From: Kribbella italica
Lineage (GTDB): Bacteria; Actinomycetota; Actinomycetes; Propionibacteriales; Kribbellaceae
DNA: 64,000 nucleotides
Direction: 5' to 3'
Assembly: GCF_014205135.1 (NCBI RefSeq)
Contig: NZ_JACHMY010000001.1
Coordinates: 3,472,001-3,536,000 of the forward strand
A program made the translations under genes and the position numbers. The notes below the pieces were generated by a model, which had not been told where the DNA came from, searched no databases, and worked only from the letters and a program-made list of their open reading frames with translations. Shown piece after piece: positions 51,964 to 58,507 of this stretch; position 1 is the stretch's first letter, and every line of letters starts with the position of its first letter.

Positions 51964-52502
51964 CCATCGACCGGTCAGTCCCGGCGCGCGCGGTCGTCCC
52001 GGCGGCGCGCGCCCGCTCGGCTCATCCCGCAGCGCGCGTCCGTCGTGGGCGCGCGCTCGCTGCTGGGTGCACGCTCCTGGCCGCCCTCACCGCCTGCGGA
52101 TCCGACCCCGTGCCGGTCGCCGTACCGGAACCGGCCCCCGAGGTGGTCGACGCCTGCACCACACTCATCAAGGCGTTCCCCCCAAAGGTCCTGGACGCCG
52201 AACGCCGCGACACCGACCCGGTGAGCCCTCTGACCGCCGCCTACGGCGACCCACCCATCGAGGTCACCTGCGGCGTCTCCCCACCCGCCGGCATGGCCGA
52301 GGCGCAGTCCCAGTGCTTCGAAGTCAACGGCGTCGGCTGGTACGCCAAAGAAGCCGCCAACGGCGTCATCTTCACCACCATCGGCCGCACGCTCTACCTG
52401 GAACTGGCCATCCCCAAGAAATACACCCCCGAGGCGAACGCCCTGACCGACGTCTCCGACGCGGTCAAGGCCCACAACACCCTCATCACCCCCTGCACCT
52501 AG
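51960..52502 (+). CDS. DUF3515-family lipoprotein, probably initiated at CTG
   Basis: About 180-residue secreted lipoprotein. The conserved body (VVDACTTLIKAFPPKVLDAE onward, with C-containing VTCGVSP and the end LITPCT) matches DUF3515. No ATG, GTG or TTG precedes GTG 52110 in this frame, yet the frame upstream encodes a proper signal peptide: Arg-rich n-region, hydrophobic GCTLLAALTAC and a lipobox Cys at 52095. The CTG at 51960 overlaps the Lrp-type stop as CTGA, copying the usual ATGA coupling. Starting at 52110 would remove the signal. DUF3515 genes next to this Lrp/thiL pair are common in actinobacteria. Confidence 0.75.
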   Translation: MTIDRSVPARAVVPAARARSAHPAARVRRGRALAAGCTLLAALTACGSDPVPVAVPEPAPEVVDACTTLIKAFPPKVLDAERRDTDPVSPLTAAYGDPPIEVTCGVSPPAGMAEAQSQCFEVNGVGWYAKEAANGVIFTTIGRTLYLELAIPKKYTPEANALTDVSDAVKAHNTLITPCT

Positions 52503-52503
52503 C

Positions 52504-52671
52504 AAAACGGAGCTTCCGCATCCATCCGCCCACCAACCTCCGTGCACACCCTGCGTCCAAAAGCGGAGCTACCGCTCCCAGCCGCCCACCAGCTTCCGTG
52601 CACACCCTGCGTCCAAAGCGGAGCTACCGCTCCCAGCCGCCCACCAGCTTCCCGGGTACACCCTCCGTCTG
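52504..52671. repeat. Three tandem copies of a 55-57 base repeat
   Basis: Copies at 52504-52558, 52559-52614 and 52615-52671. Each begins AAA(A)GCGGAGCT and contains CCGCCCACCA and GCACACCCTGCGTCC or a variant. The second copy is closest to consensus and the outer ones have diverged. Each holds the small hairpin GGAGC-TACC-GCTCC (partly lost in copy 1). The tract starts two bases after the DUF3515 stop and fills most of the 318 bases up to the immunity gene; the remaining 52672-52820 shows nothing recognisable. Confidence 0.85.
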
Positions 52672-52820
52672 AACCGCATCCGCCTTCCAGTCGGGCCGCC
52701 CCCGGCCGGCCGTTCCCGGTTGCACGCGACCTCGTTCGCCGACACGACCGAGCACATCCGCACCTATCTGGCTGCGCTTCCGGCCCCGCCTGTGCGGGCT
52801 GCACCGGTCGACCAGCTCTG

Positions 52821-53297
52821 CTAGAGGTCGACGAAGCCGTCGTCTTCTTCCTGGCCCAAAGTCTCTTCAGGCCAGGGAGCCCAGCTTGCTCCAGCGGGGC
52901 GGCGCTCGGCTCCGGTTGCCAGGAAGTCGTTGACCACCGCGACGACGACGTCTAGCTCAACCAGCGAATCAGCCGGGAACAGTTCCTCGTGCCCCATGTA
53001 CTGGTAGCCGACTGGGTCCGGTCCGTCTTGCGTACCGACGGCGTACCAGGCGTCTAGGCCGTTGACGTAGCGGATACCGCCGAGCTTGCGGTCCGCCAGG
53101 ACACCGAAGCGCAATTCGTGGTCCGGTACGCCGATCTCGTGGCGGGGCCGCTCGGCGATGTAGAGCGCGGCTGTCGAACTCTCAGCGGGCTGTCGCACCA
53201 TGGCGTCGACGAGTGCTTGGGCATCCTCGGCGGCGGTGATCACGACGGGGTTTTCGTCGTGTCCGTGGTGGTAGTACGCCCTTGCCGTGAAGCTCAT
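52821..53297 (-). CDS. Imm1-family immunity protein
   Basis: 158-residue cytoplasmic protein. The layout fits Imm1, the immunity family most often paired with SCP1.201-like deaminase toxins: a beta-rich start (YYHHGHDENPVVITAAEDAQ), a central glycine segment (RKLGGIRYVNGLDAWYAVG), the EELFPADSLV block and the late motif GAERRPAGASWAPWPEE (G-x-RP-x-x-x-W). It begins three bases after the toxin stop, with AAAGGGATGAGG as ribosome site inside the toxin gene end. It would bind and block the deaminase in the producing cell. Confidence 0.8.
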   Translation of the reverse strand: MSFTARAYYHHGHDENPVVITAAEDAQALVDAMVRQPAESSTAALYIAERPRHEIGVPDHELRFGVLADRKLGGIRYVNGLDAWYAVGTQDGPDPVGYQYMGHEELFPADSLVELDVVVAVVNDFLATGAERRPAGASWAPWPEETLGQEEDDGFVDL

Positions 53298-53300
53298 GCC

Positions 53301-54098
53301 TCATCCCTTTCCCGTGAAGGTCCATGGTCCGCCACCTGGCCAGTGAACGGTGAGCTTTGCACCCTTGGGCAGGAAGCTCTCGATCCACGCCGGGCAGCTC
53401 GCTTCGCCCTCGCACGGGCGATTGTTGATGTAGATGCTCTCATCGCGTAGTCCTCGCTCTCGCATGAAGAGGGCAAACTTGATCTCGACGTGCGAGGTGT
53501 TGCTCATTGGCCTCAGGCCGAGCCGCCGCGCGTGCTCGTCCGCCAGTTCTTGGTAGCGGCCGCGACCGCTGGACAGTGGTTTCTCTGCTCCGTCAGGCGC
53601 CTTCCAGAACCCTCGGGTCTTGCCGGAGTCGTTCTCGCGGACCGGTAAGCGACGGATGACCTCTTGTGCCTCCGGTTCGCCGCCGTCTTCTGGTGGACGA
53701 CGCACTGACGGACCTTGCACGGGGTCCGCATCCTTTGAGGGACGCGACTGGCCAGCCGGCCCACGCCCCGGCAGCGTCGGGCGTTCCGGGCGCCCGACTT
53801 CTCCGTCTTTCCCTTCCGTCGACCCACCGCTCGCGTTGCCCACCATCTGCGCTGCCCAGTCCCTAGCGCGCCGCCATGCGACGTCGCAGAGGTGGGCCGC
53901 GTGCTCGCAGTCCTTCGCAGCGGTGTCGAGCTGCAGTGCCGCTGCCTGTAGTACCGGGCTTCTGCTCGACAGGCCACCGACGTACCCGGCCACCTCACGA
54001 CTCCGGCGGGCTCGCTCGCGCAGGGCTGCGACCACCCGGGGCATCATGTCCAGGCATGCCACCAGGTCTCCGGCGACTCGCTGCAACTCCGACGGCAT
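53301..54098 (-). CDS. Polymorphic toxin with C-terminal DddA-like (SCP1.201-type) DNA cytidine deaminase domain
   Basis: 265 residues. Residues 1-92 are helical (LQRVAGDLVACLDMMPRVV...), like the N-terminal export modules of actinobacterial ESX/type VII toxins. Residues 93-160 are a Pro/Gly/charged linker. Residues about 160-265 match SCP1.201-like deaminases: RGFWKAPDGAEKPLSSGRGR, SHVEIKFALFMRERG and INNRPCEGEASCPAWIES then FLPKGAKLTV. Zinc ligands would be H203, C229 and C235, and the catalytic acid E205. The family includes DddA, which deaminates cytosine in double-stranded DNA. A helical partner precedes it and an Imm1-type gene follows. Confidence 0.85.
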   Translation of the reverse strand: MPSELQRVAGDLVACLDMMPRVVAALRERARRSREVAGYVGGLSSRSPVLQAAALQLDTAAKDCEHAAHLCDVAWRRARDWAAQMVGNASGGSTEGKDGEVGRPERPTLPGRGPAGQSRPSKDADPVQGPSVRRPPEDGGEPEAQEVIRRLPVRENDSGKTRGFWKAPDGAEKPLSSGRGRYQELADEHARRLGLRPMSNTSHVEIKFALFMRERGLRDESIYINNRPCEGEASCPAWIESFLPKGAKLTVHWPGGGPWTFTGKG

Positions 54099-54104
54099 CG
54101 GCAG

Positions 54105-54365
54105 CTAGATCTGCTGGGCGTACTGCCCGCACTTGTGGGACGCGATCTGCAGGGAGTCGACTGCTGAGGCGAGCGACTTCGATGCAGCGTCCAGCACCTC
54201 GGCGATATCGCGATCGGCGCCGGTTGCCGAGCCTTGAATCAGCGCGAGTACCTGCTGGCTGGCCTGGCTGAACTTGTTCTGGAAGCCACCGAGGCTGGCA
54301 GCCCCCTGGTTGGCGTCTTGGGCGACTGCGTGCAGCTGCCCGCGCAGTTGTTCTACTACCGACAT
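54105..54365 (-). CDS. WXG100-like (ESAT-6-type) small helical protein
   Basis: 86 residues, no signal peptide or membrane segment; two long amphipathic helices (about 2-40 and 48-84) separated by a turn around SATGADRD, the size and shape of WXG100/ESX substrates. The canonical W-x-G is absent; LGGFQNKF occupies the equivalent stretch. GAGGAG precedes the ATG at six bases. It starts six bases before the toxin gene, so it is probably the secretion partner or chaperone of the toxin. No type VII secretion genes are in the window. Confidence 0.7.
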   Translation of the reverse strand: MSVVEQLRGQLHAVAQDANQGAASLGGFQNKFSQASQQVLALIQGSATGADRDIAEVLDAASKSLASAVDSLQIASHKCGQYAQQI

Positions 54366-54514
54366 TCCCCGCTCCTCACTGCTGAAGCTTTGGTTGGGTG
54401 AGTGCCCGGCCTACAGGCGAAGCCGGGGTCACTCGTTCACCTGGACGGTGACGTACGCAGACGCGCATGAGTCAGCGCGTACGCCCCGCCGGTCCTCGGG
54501 GGGTGGGTGCGGCC

Positions 54515-54733
54515 CTACTCGTCAAGCCACTTCGCTCCTACGACATCGCGGTGGTAGCCCTTGTGAGAGCCGATGACGCAGGCGCGGCCGGTTGCCGGAT
54601 TCGCGCCTTCGCACGGTTGAGTGCCGTCCGCGGGCCGCAGTACCGGCCATGTTTGCGCGTCGCCTTCGGCTGACGGCTGCTCGTCCGCGTCGCCCGACCA
54701 AGCGCTCTCGTGCTCGCCACCCCAGTTGGTCAT
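54515..54733 (-). CDS. Small Cys/His-rich protein of unknown function
   Basis: 72 residues from the ATG at 54733 (84 from a GTG at 54769, inside the spacer before the palindromic promoter). The N-terminal half is acidic and polar; the C-terminal part has C-x(9,10)-C-x(4)-H and GYH motifs (QPCEGANPATGRACVIGSHK, then GYHRDVVGAKW), which could bind a metal. From memory, short proteins with a CxxxxHxGYHxxxxGxxW tail recur in actinobacterial genomes and integrative elements. It is 149 bases upstream of the WXG-like gene on the same strand. Function unknown. Confidence 0.5.
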   Translation of the reverse strand: MTNWGGEHESAWSGDADEQPSAEGDAQTWPVLRPADGTQPCEGANPATGRACVIGSHKGYHRDVVGAKWLDE

Positions 54734-54786
54734 GCATCGAGATTCCCGCGAGTAGGCGGACGACGACACTGCGTCAAGGGACGCGC

Positions 54787-54818
54787 ATGGGACGTCTTAT
54801 ACTGAGAAGACGTCCCAT
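54787..54818. promoter_or_regulatory. Perfect 12+8+12 palindrome with embedded -10 (XRE-DUF5919 operator)
   Basis: Arms ATGGGACGTCTT and AAGACGTCCCAT, eight bases apart, end ten bases before the ATG of the XRE-type gene. A TATACT hexamer (54799-54803 region) lies at its centre, so a bound protein would cover the promoter. Two more GACGTCCC half-sites occur within the first codons of the gene (54858-54865 and 54873-54880), 15 bases apart. Confidence 0.75.
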
Positions 54819-54828
54819 AGGAGTGAGT

Positions 54829-55572
54829 ATGCGTAACGAGCGACTACGCGCCACGATGACGTCCCGAGGCATGACGTCCCAGGCTCTGGCCGAGAAGGCG
54901 GGCGTCGACGCCAAGACCGTCGAGCGCTGGATCAGTACCGGACGGGTGCCGTACGTGCGGGCTGCCGTCGCTGCTGCCGGCGTGTTGGAGGAAGACCCCG
55001 TGTATCTCTGGCCGACGCTTCATCGTGGGCGCTCCGCGCGTGCTCTCTCGTCAGAGGTTGTCGCTGTTCACGAGCAGCGCTCTCAGATCTCTCCCGCCCA
55101 GTGGAAGAGCTTCTTCGAATCAGGCAACAATCACATCGACATCCTGGTCTACGCAGCCGTCTTCCTTCATGAGCAGGTCATGGGCTTCAACGATCTCCTC
55201 ATCAGCAAGGCCAAGGCTGGTTGCCAGATTCGGATTGCGCTGGGCGACGCGCACTCAGCGAACGTCCGAGCACGCGGCCTCGAAGAGAGGTTCGGTCACG
55301 GCATCGAGACGCGATGCGAGCTCGCCCTCATTCACTACCGGCCCGTCATCGGGACGAAGAACATCGAGGTCCGCACCCATGGCACGACCCTTTACAACTC
55401 CATCTACCGGGCCGACGACGAGATGTTCGTGAACGCCCACATCTTCGGCGTCAACGCGTTCTCCGCGCCGCTCTGGCACTACCGGAAGGCGGCGACCGGC
55501 ACTCTGATCGCCAGCTACCAAGAGTCGTTCGACACCGTGTGGGGAACCGCGAAGGCGGTGGGTACCGAATGA
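54829..55572 (+). CDS. XRE-type helix-turn-helix protein with DUF5919 domain
   Basis: 247 residues. Residues about 1-60 form a helix-turn-helix (TSQALAEKAGVDAKTVERWI); the rest (FFESGNNHIDILVYAAVFLH, then LISKAKAGCQIRIALGD) matches the DUF5919 domain, which is distantly like phospholipase-D-type folds seen in signalling regulators, here without clear HKD motifs. It lies behind the 32-base palindrome that it may bind itself. Its stop overlaps the NUDIX start (ATGA). HTH-DUF5919 plus NUDIX pairs are widespread in actinobacteria and may sense a nucleotide derivative. Confidence 0.82.
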   Translation: MRNERLRATMTSRGMTSQALAEKAGVDAKTVERWISTGRVPYVRAAVAAAGVLEEDPVYLWPTLHRGRSARALSSEVVAVHEQRSQISPAQWKSFFESGNNHIDILVYAAVFLHEQVMGFNDLLISKAKAGCQIRIALGDAHSANVRARGLEERFGHGIETRCELALIHYRPVIGTKNIEVRTHGTTLYNSIYRADDEMFVNAHIFGVNAFSAPLWHYRKAATGTLIASYQESFDTVWGTAKAVGTE

Positions 55573-56030
55573 GGAAAGACTTCTACAACGACCCGGACGC
55601 CCCGACACCGAACTCCCTCGTCGTGGCCGCATCCGCGGTCATCGAAGAGTCAGGCAAAGTCCTCATGGTCCGCCGCTCGGACTCGGGGAACTGGGCGCTC
55701 CCCGGCGGACAGATGGAGCTAGGCGAATCGCTGGCGGTCTGCGCTAGCCGGGAGGTCCTGGAGGAAACCGGACTCACCGTAGAAGTCACCGGCATTGTCG
55801 GCATTTACAGCGACCCCAACCACGTCATCCAGTACTCCGATGGCGAGGTTCGGCAGCAGTTCAACGTCTGCCTCATCGCACGTCGAACCACCGGCCAGGC
55901 AATGGTGGGCGACTCCGAATCCACCTCGGTCGAGTACTTCTCCCCCACCGAGATCGAGAGCCTCTCACTGCATCCAACTCAGGAGCTCCGCCTGCGCGAC
56001 TACTTTTCGGGGAACCTGAGTCTGCTCTGA
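55569..56030 (+). CDS. NUDIX hydrolase
   Basis: 153 residues with a complete Nudix box, GGQMELGESLAVCASREVLE then ETGL (residues 46-69; metal-binding E62, E65, E66), which hydrolyses nucleoside diphosphates linked to another group. It is co-translated with the XRE-DUF5919 regulator, which suggests it makes or removes the regulator's ligand. The frame is open upstream, but ATG 55569 overlaps the regulator stop and starts the family fold (MRKDFYNDPDAPTPNSLVVA). Confidence 0.92.
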   Translation: MRKDFYNDPDAPTPNSLVVAASAVIEESGKVLMVRRSDSGNWALPGGQMELGESLAVCASREVLEETGLTVEVTGIVGIYSDPNHVIQYSDGEVRQQFNVCLIARRTTGQAMVGDSESTSVEYFSPTEIESLSLHPTQELRLRDYFSGNLSLL

Positions 56031-56197
56031 CGTGCTTGACACCAGCTCAGCCACCTCTTCCCCGGTCGGGCGACACAGCCACCACCGATACCCTCGGGCC
56101 GGCCCCAAGTAGCCAGCATTGACTTATATAAGCCGGGGCCAATACAGTTTCCCGTCGTGCGGGCTGAGGGGCGGTCCGTCAGCGAAGGGACCGTGAC

Positions 56198-56839
56198 ATG
56201 AAGGACGTGCTGGACGAGCTGGCGGCTGCGCAGCGGGCGATGGGCAAGGGCAGCCTGCCCGCCGGTGAGGCGTACACCATCGAGGTGCGGCGGCGGTACG
56301 ACGCGCAGATCGACGATCTCTGGGATGCGCTGACCAGCCCGGAGCGGCTGCGGCGCTGGTTGAGGCCGGTCAGCGGGGATCTGCGGCTCGGTGGGAAGTT
56401 CGAGCTGGACGGTGGCGAGCACGGCGAGATCCTCCAGTGCGAGGCGCCGCGGCTGCTGAAGGTGTCCTGGCTCTACGGGCCGGACGCCGACGCTTGGCCC
56501 GGTACGAGCGAGGTGGAAGTACGCCTGGCCCCGGGTCCGACCGGCGACACCGAGTTCGAGCTGATCCACGCGGCGGTCCTCGAGGAGCCGCTCTTCCCGA
56601 CGTACGGGCCCGGTGCCGGCGGCGTTGGCTGGGACCTGGCTCTCCTCGCTCTGGCCCGGCTGCTGGCCGATGGCGAGACCACCGATCACATCGAGAAGTC
56701 ACCTGAAGGGCGCGAGTTCGTCCGGCGCAGCGCCGCGGCCTGGGGACAGGCCCACCTGGCCGCCGGCGGCGACCCGGAGCACGTCGCGTCCGCGGTTGAG
56801 GCCACCACCAAGTTCTACGCCCCTGAGCCACAGAGCTAG
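56198..56839 (+). CDS. SRPBCC (AHSA1-like) domain protein
   Basis: 213-residue protein. The SRPBCC/AHSA1 helix-grip fold covers residues about 25-160: YTIEVRRRYDAQIDDLWDAL, SPERLRRWLRPVSGDLRLGG, and CEAPRLLKVSWLYG. Such domains bind hydrophobic ligands. Members next to ArsR regulators are common, but none precedes this one. The 167 bases upstream contain TTGACT and TATATA words that may serve as promoter elements. It is followed seven bases later by a second SRPBCC gene. Confidence 0.82.
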   Translation: MKDVLDELAAAQRAMGKGSLPAGEAYTIEVRRRYDAQIDDLWDALTSPERLRRWLRPVSGDLRLGGKFELDGGEHGEILQCEAPRLLKVSWLYGPDADAWPGTSEVEVRLAPGPTGDTEFELIHAAVLEEPLFPTYGPGAGGVGWDLALLALARLLADGETTDHIEKSPEGREFVRRSAAAWGQAHLAAGGDPEHVASAVEATTKFYAPEPQS

Positions 56840-56846
56840 AGGGAAC

Positions 56847-57338
56847 ATGAAGTACACCAACTCGATCGAGATCGCCCTCCCGCAGGAACGGGTGGCCCAG
56901 CTGCTCGCCGACCCGGCCGAGATGCCGAAGTGGCTGCGAGGATTGGTGCTGCACGAGCCGCAGAGCGGGATCCACGGGCGCCTCGGCACCAAGTCGCGCG
57001 TCGTGATGCAGTCCGGCAAGCGCACGATCGAGCTGACCGAAACGATCACCCGGCGAGACCCGGACGACCTGCACGAGATCCCCCAGGGAACCACCGTCCA
57101 CTTCGACCGCGAGATCGTCGGCGCCGGCATGTCAAGCGTCGTCCGTGACCGACTGACCGAAACCGCCCCGGAGACAACCCTCTGGGAGAGCGACAGCGAG
57201 TACCAGTTCAGCAGCCTGCTGATGCGACTGATGGGCTTGGTCATGCCCAGCGTCTTCCACAAACAGTCACAACAACACCTGCAAGACTTCAAGAACTACG
57301 CCGAACAGGGCCAGGACGTCCGCGAACAGAAGAACTGA
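56847..57338 (+). CDS. SRPBCC-family protein (polyketide cyclase-like)
   Basis: 163 residues of SRPBCC type: MKYTNSIEIALPQERVAQLL at the start, WLRGLVLHEPQSG, and a long C-terminal helix (SVFHKQSQQHLQDFKNYAEQ). It starts after GAGGGA seven bases past the previous SRPBCC gene, so the two form an operon. The two proteins are different enough to be separate families within the superfamily. Ligand unknown. The end converges on a kinase-like gene across 44 bases. Confidence 0.82.
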   Translation: MKYTNSIEIALPQERVAQLLADPAEMPKWLRGLVLHEPQSGIHGRLGTKSRVVMQSGKRTIELTETITRRDPDDLHEIPQGTTVHFDREIVGAGMSSVVRDRLTETAPETTLWESDSEYQFSSLLMRLMGLVMPSVFHKQSQQHLQDFKNYAEQGQDVREQKN

Positions 57339-57382
57339 AAGGCAGGGGACCCCGGAGGTCGCCGCCTACTGACCGTCCTTGG

Positions 57383-58477
57383 CTACCCCGAGCGGAGATC
57401 GTCAGTCACCGTCGCGAGGTGTCGCAAGTGCTCGATCTTGTCCTCAAAGCCTCGCAGCGTGTTGGCGATGGCGGCGTCAACCGTCACGGGGTCTCCCATC
57501 CATCGCGCCGCGGCGGCCTCCCCAAGTGACACCCGGATCAGCTCGCCGAGAACCTGGACCTGATTTCTGGTCACGCTCAGGTAGAGATCGGGTCCGGCCC
57601 AGCCCAGTTCGCCGCCCGCCTCGACGTAGGCGGTGAGGATTCTCCTCACCCGCACGGGCTCACCGTCCCCGAAGATGTACGCGCCCCGTCCTGCCTCGAG
57701 GGCTGCGCTGTCGGTCCGGACGCTGTCCCAGTCCACAAGGACAGGCCCCGAAGCGGACATCACGATGTTGTGGGTCTTGAAATCGCCATGGGTCGTGACG
57801 AGGTCCGGTACGACGTCGCACCGCTGCGCGATCCGTTCGGTGGCCGCAAGAATGCGCGGGAGGTTGTCGCCGTACAAGCTCGTCCACGAGGCGTCACGAT
57901 GGCGGGCCCTGGCAAACCAGCCCTCCCAGGTCGCCGGCGGCTGGACCGCTTGGTGCCACCACTGAGGCAAGCCGCCCCGGCCGATTGGCTGCAGTTGATG
58001 GACCTGCGCCATCGTCCGGCCGAGCCACGCCGAGATGTCTCGATCGGGCTCGAACGGTCGGTGTTCTGTCCACCGGTGAACGCGAAAGAGCCGCTCTGCG
58101 ATGCGGGTCACCCACCCCAGCACAGGATCGGCCCGCGTCATCGGCTCTGGCATGTCCACACCTGCCGCAAGCGCCTGGCGCTCGAAATGCATCGCGACCG
58201 CCAACTGATCGGTCAGGTGCTCGCCGTGGAACTGACCGCCCGTCGTCGGAAAGTACCCCTTGACGAAGTAGCGTCCTGTTGTTGTGTCGAGCCGCCAGGC
58301 GTCGGTATCCCCGCGCCTGACATGGATGAGTTCGCCGGTAGGGACCCCCAGATCGAACGCCGCCGCGATCTCGTGCGGAGTCGGCGTGTGCAACTGTTCC
58401 TCCAGCCCGGCGCAGGCGATGAGCAGGTCGTCCCTGTTCAACGGCCGCCACGAGGAAGCAGTTCCAGCCTCGAGCAC
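57383..58477 (-). CDS. Aminoglycoside-phosphotransferase-family kinase
   Basis: About 364 residues with the APH/choline-kinase fold. VTTHGDFKTHNIV holds the catalytic Asp (HGDxxxxN) and VLVDWDSVRTDS the metal-binding DWD. The N-lobe includes RYFVKGYFPTTGG with the probable ATP-binding lysine. Substrates in this family range from antibiotics to small alcohols and sugars; resistance cannot be inferred. The start is uncertain: GTG 58477 is proposed, TTG 58441 is possible. It lies 30 bases from a divergent histidine kinase. Confidence 0.8.
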   Translation of the reverse strand: MLEAGTASSWRPLNRDDLLIACAGLEEQLHTPTPHEIAAAFDLGVPTGELIHVRRGDTDAWRLDTTTGRYFVKGYFPTTGGQFHGEHLTDQLAVAMHFERQALAAGVDMPEPMTRADPVLGWVTRIAERLFRVHRWTEHRPFEPDRDISAWLGRTMAQVHQLQPIGRGGLPQWWHQAVQPPATWEGWFARARHRDASWTSLYGDNLPRILAATERIAQRCDVVPDLVTTHGDFKTHNIVMSASGPVLVDWDSVRTDSAALEAGRGAYIFGDGEPVRVRRILTAYVEAGGELGWAGPDLYLSVTRNQVQVLGELIRVSLGEAAAARWMGDPVTVDAAIANTLRGFEDKIEHLRHLATVTDDLRSG

Positions 58478-58507
58478 TCCGCTCGTGCCGGGCCCTACGA
58501 TCGTGCC

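Noticed and set aside
52504..52671. CRISPR array
   Set aside because: The repeat units are directly adjacent with no unique spacers, and no cas gene is near.
51975..52804. Leftward open frames through the DUF3515 gene and the tandem repeats
   Set aside because: Their translations are Gly/Trp/Arg-rich repeats from reading the complement of the tandem units; no start site or domain supports them.
53301..54098. APOBEC- or MafB-type deaminase, or a nuclease toxin
   Set aside because: The H-V-E, PC-x5-C and late LPKG-x-x-LTV pattern fits the SCP1.201/DddA-like family better; no HNH, PIN or GIY-YIG motif is seen.
54105..54365. Canonical WXG100 protein
   Set aside because: Size and helices fit, but the W-x-G turn is missing, so only WXG100-like is claimed.
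52503..56197. Prophage or integrative element with att sites
   Set aside because: No integrase, excisionase, tRNA target or flanking direct repeat could be found in the window.
57383..58477. Aminoglycoside resistance gene
   Set aside because: Only the general APH kinase motifs are present; the family is broad and nothing points to antibiotic modification.
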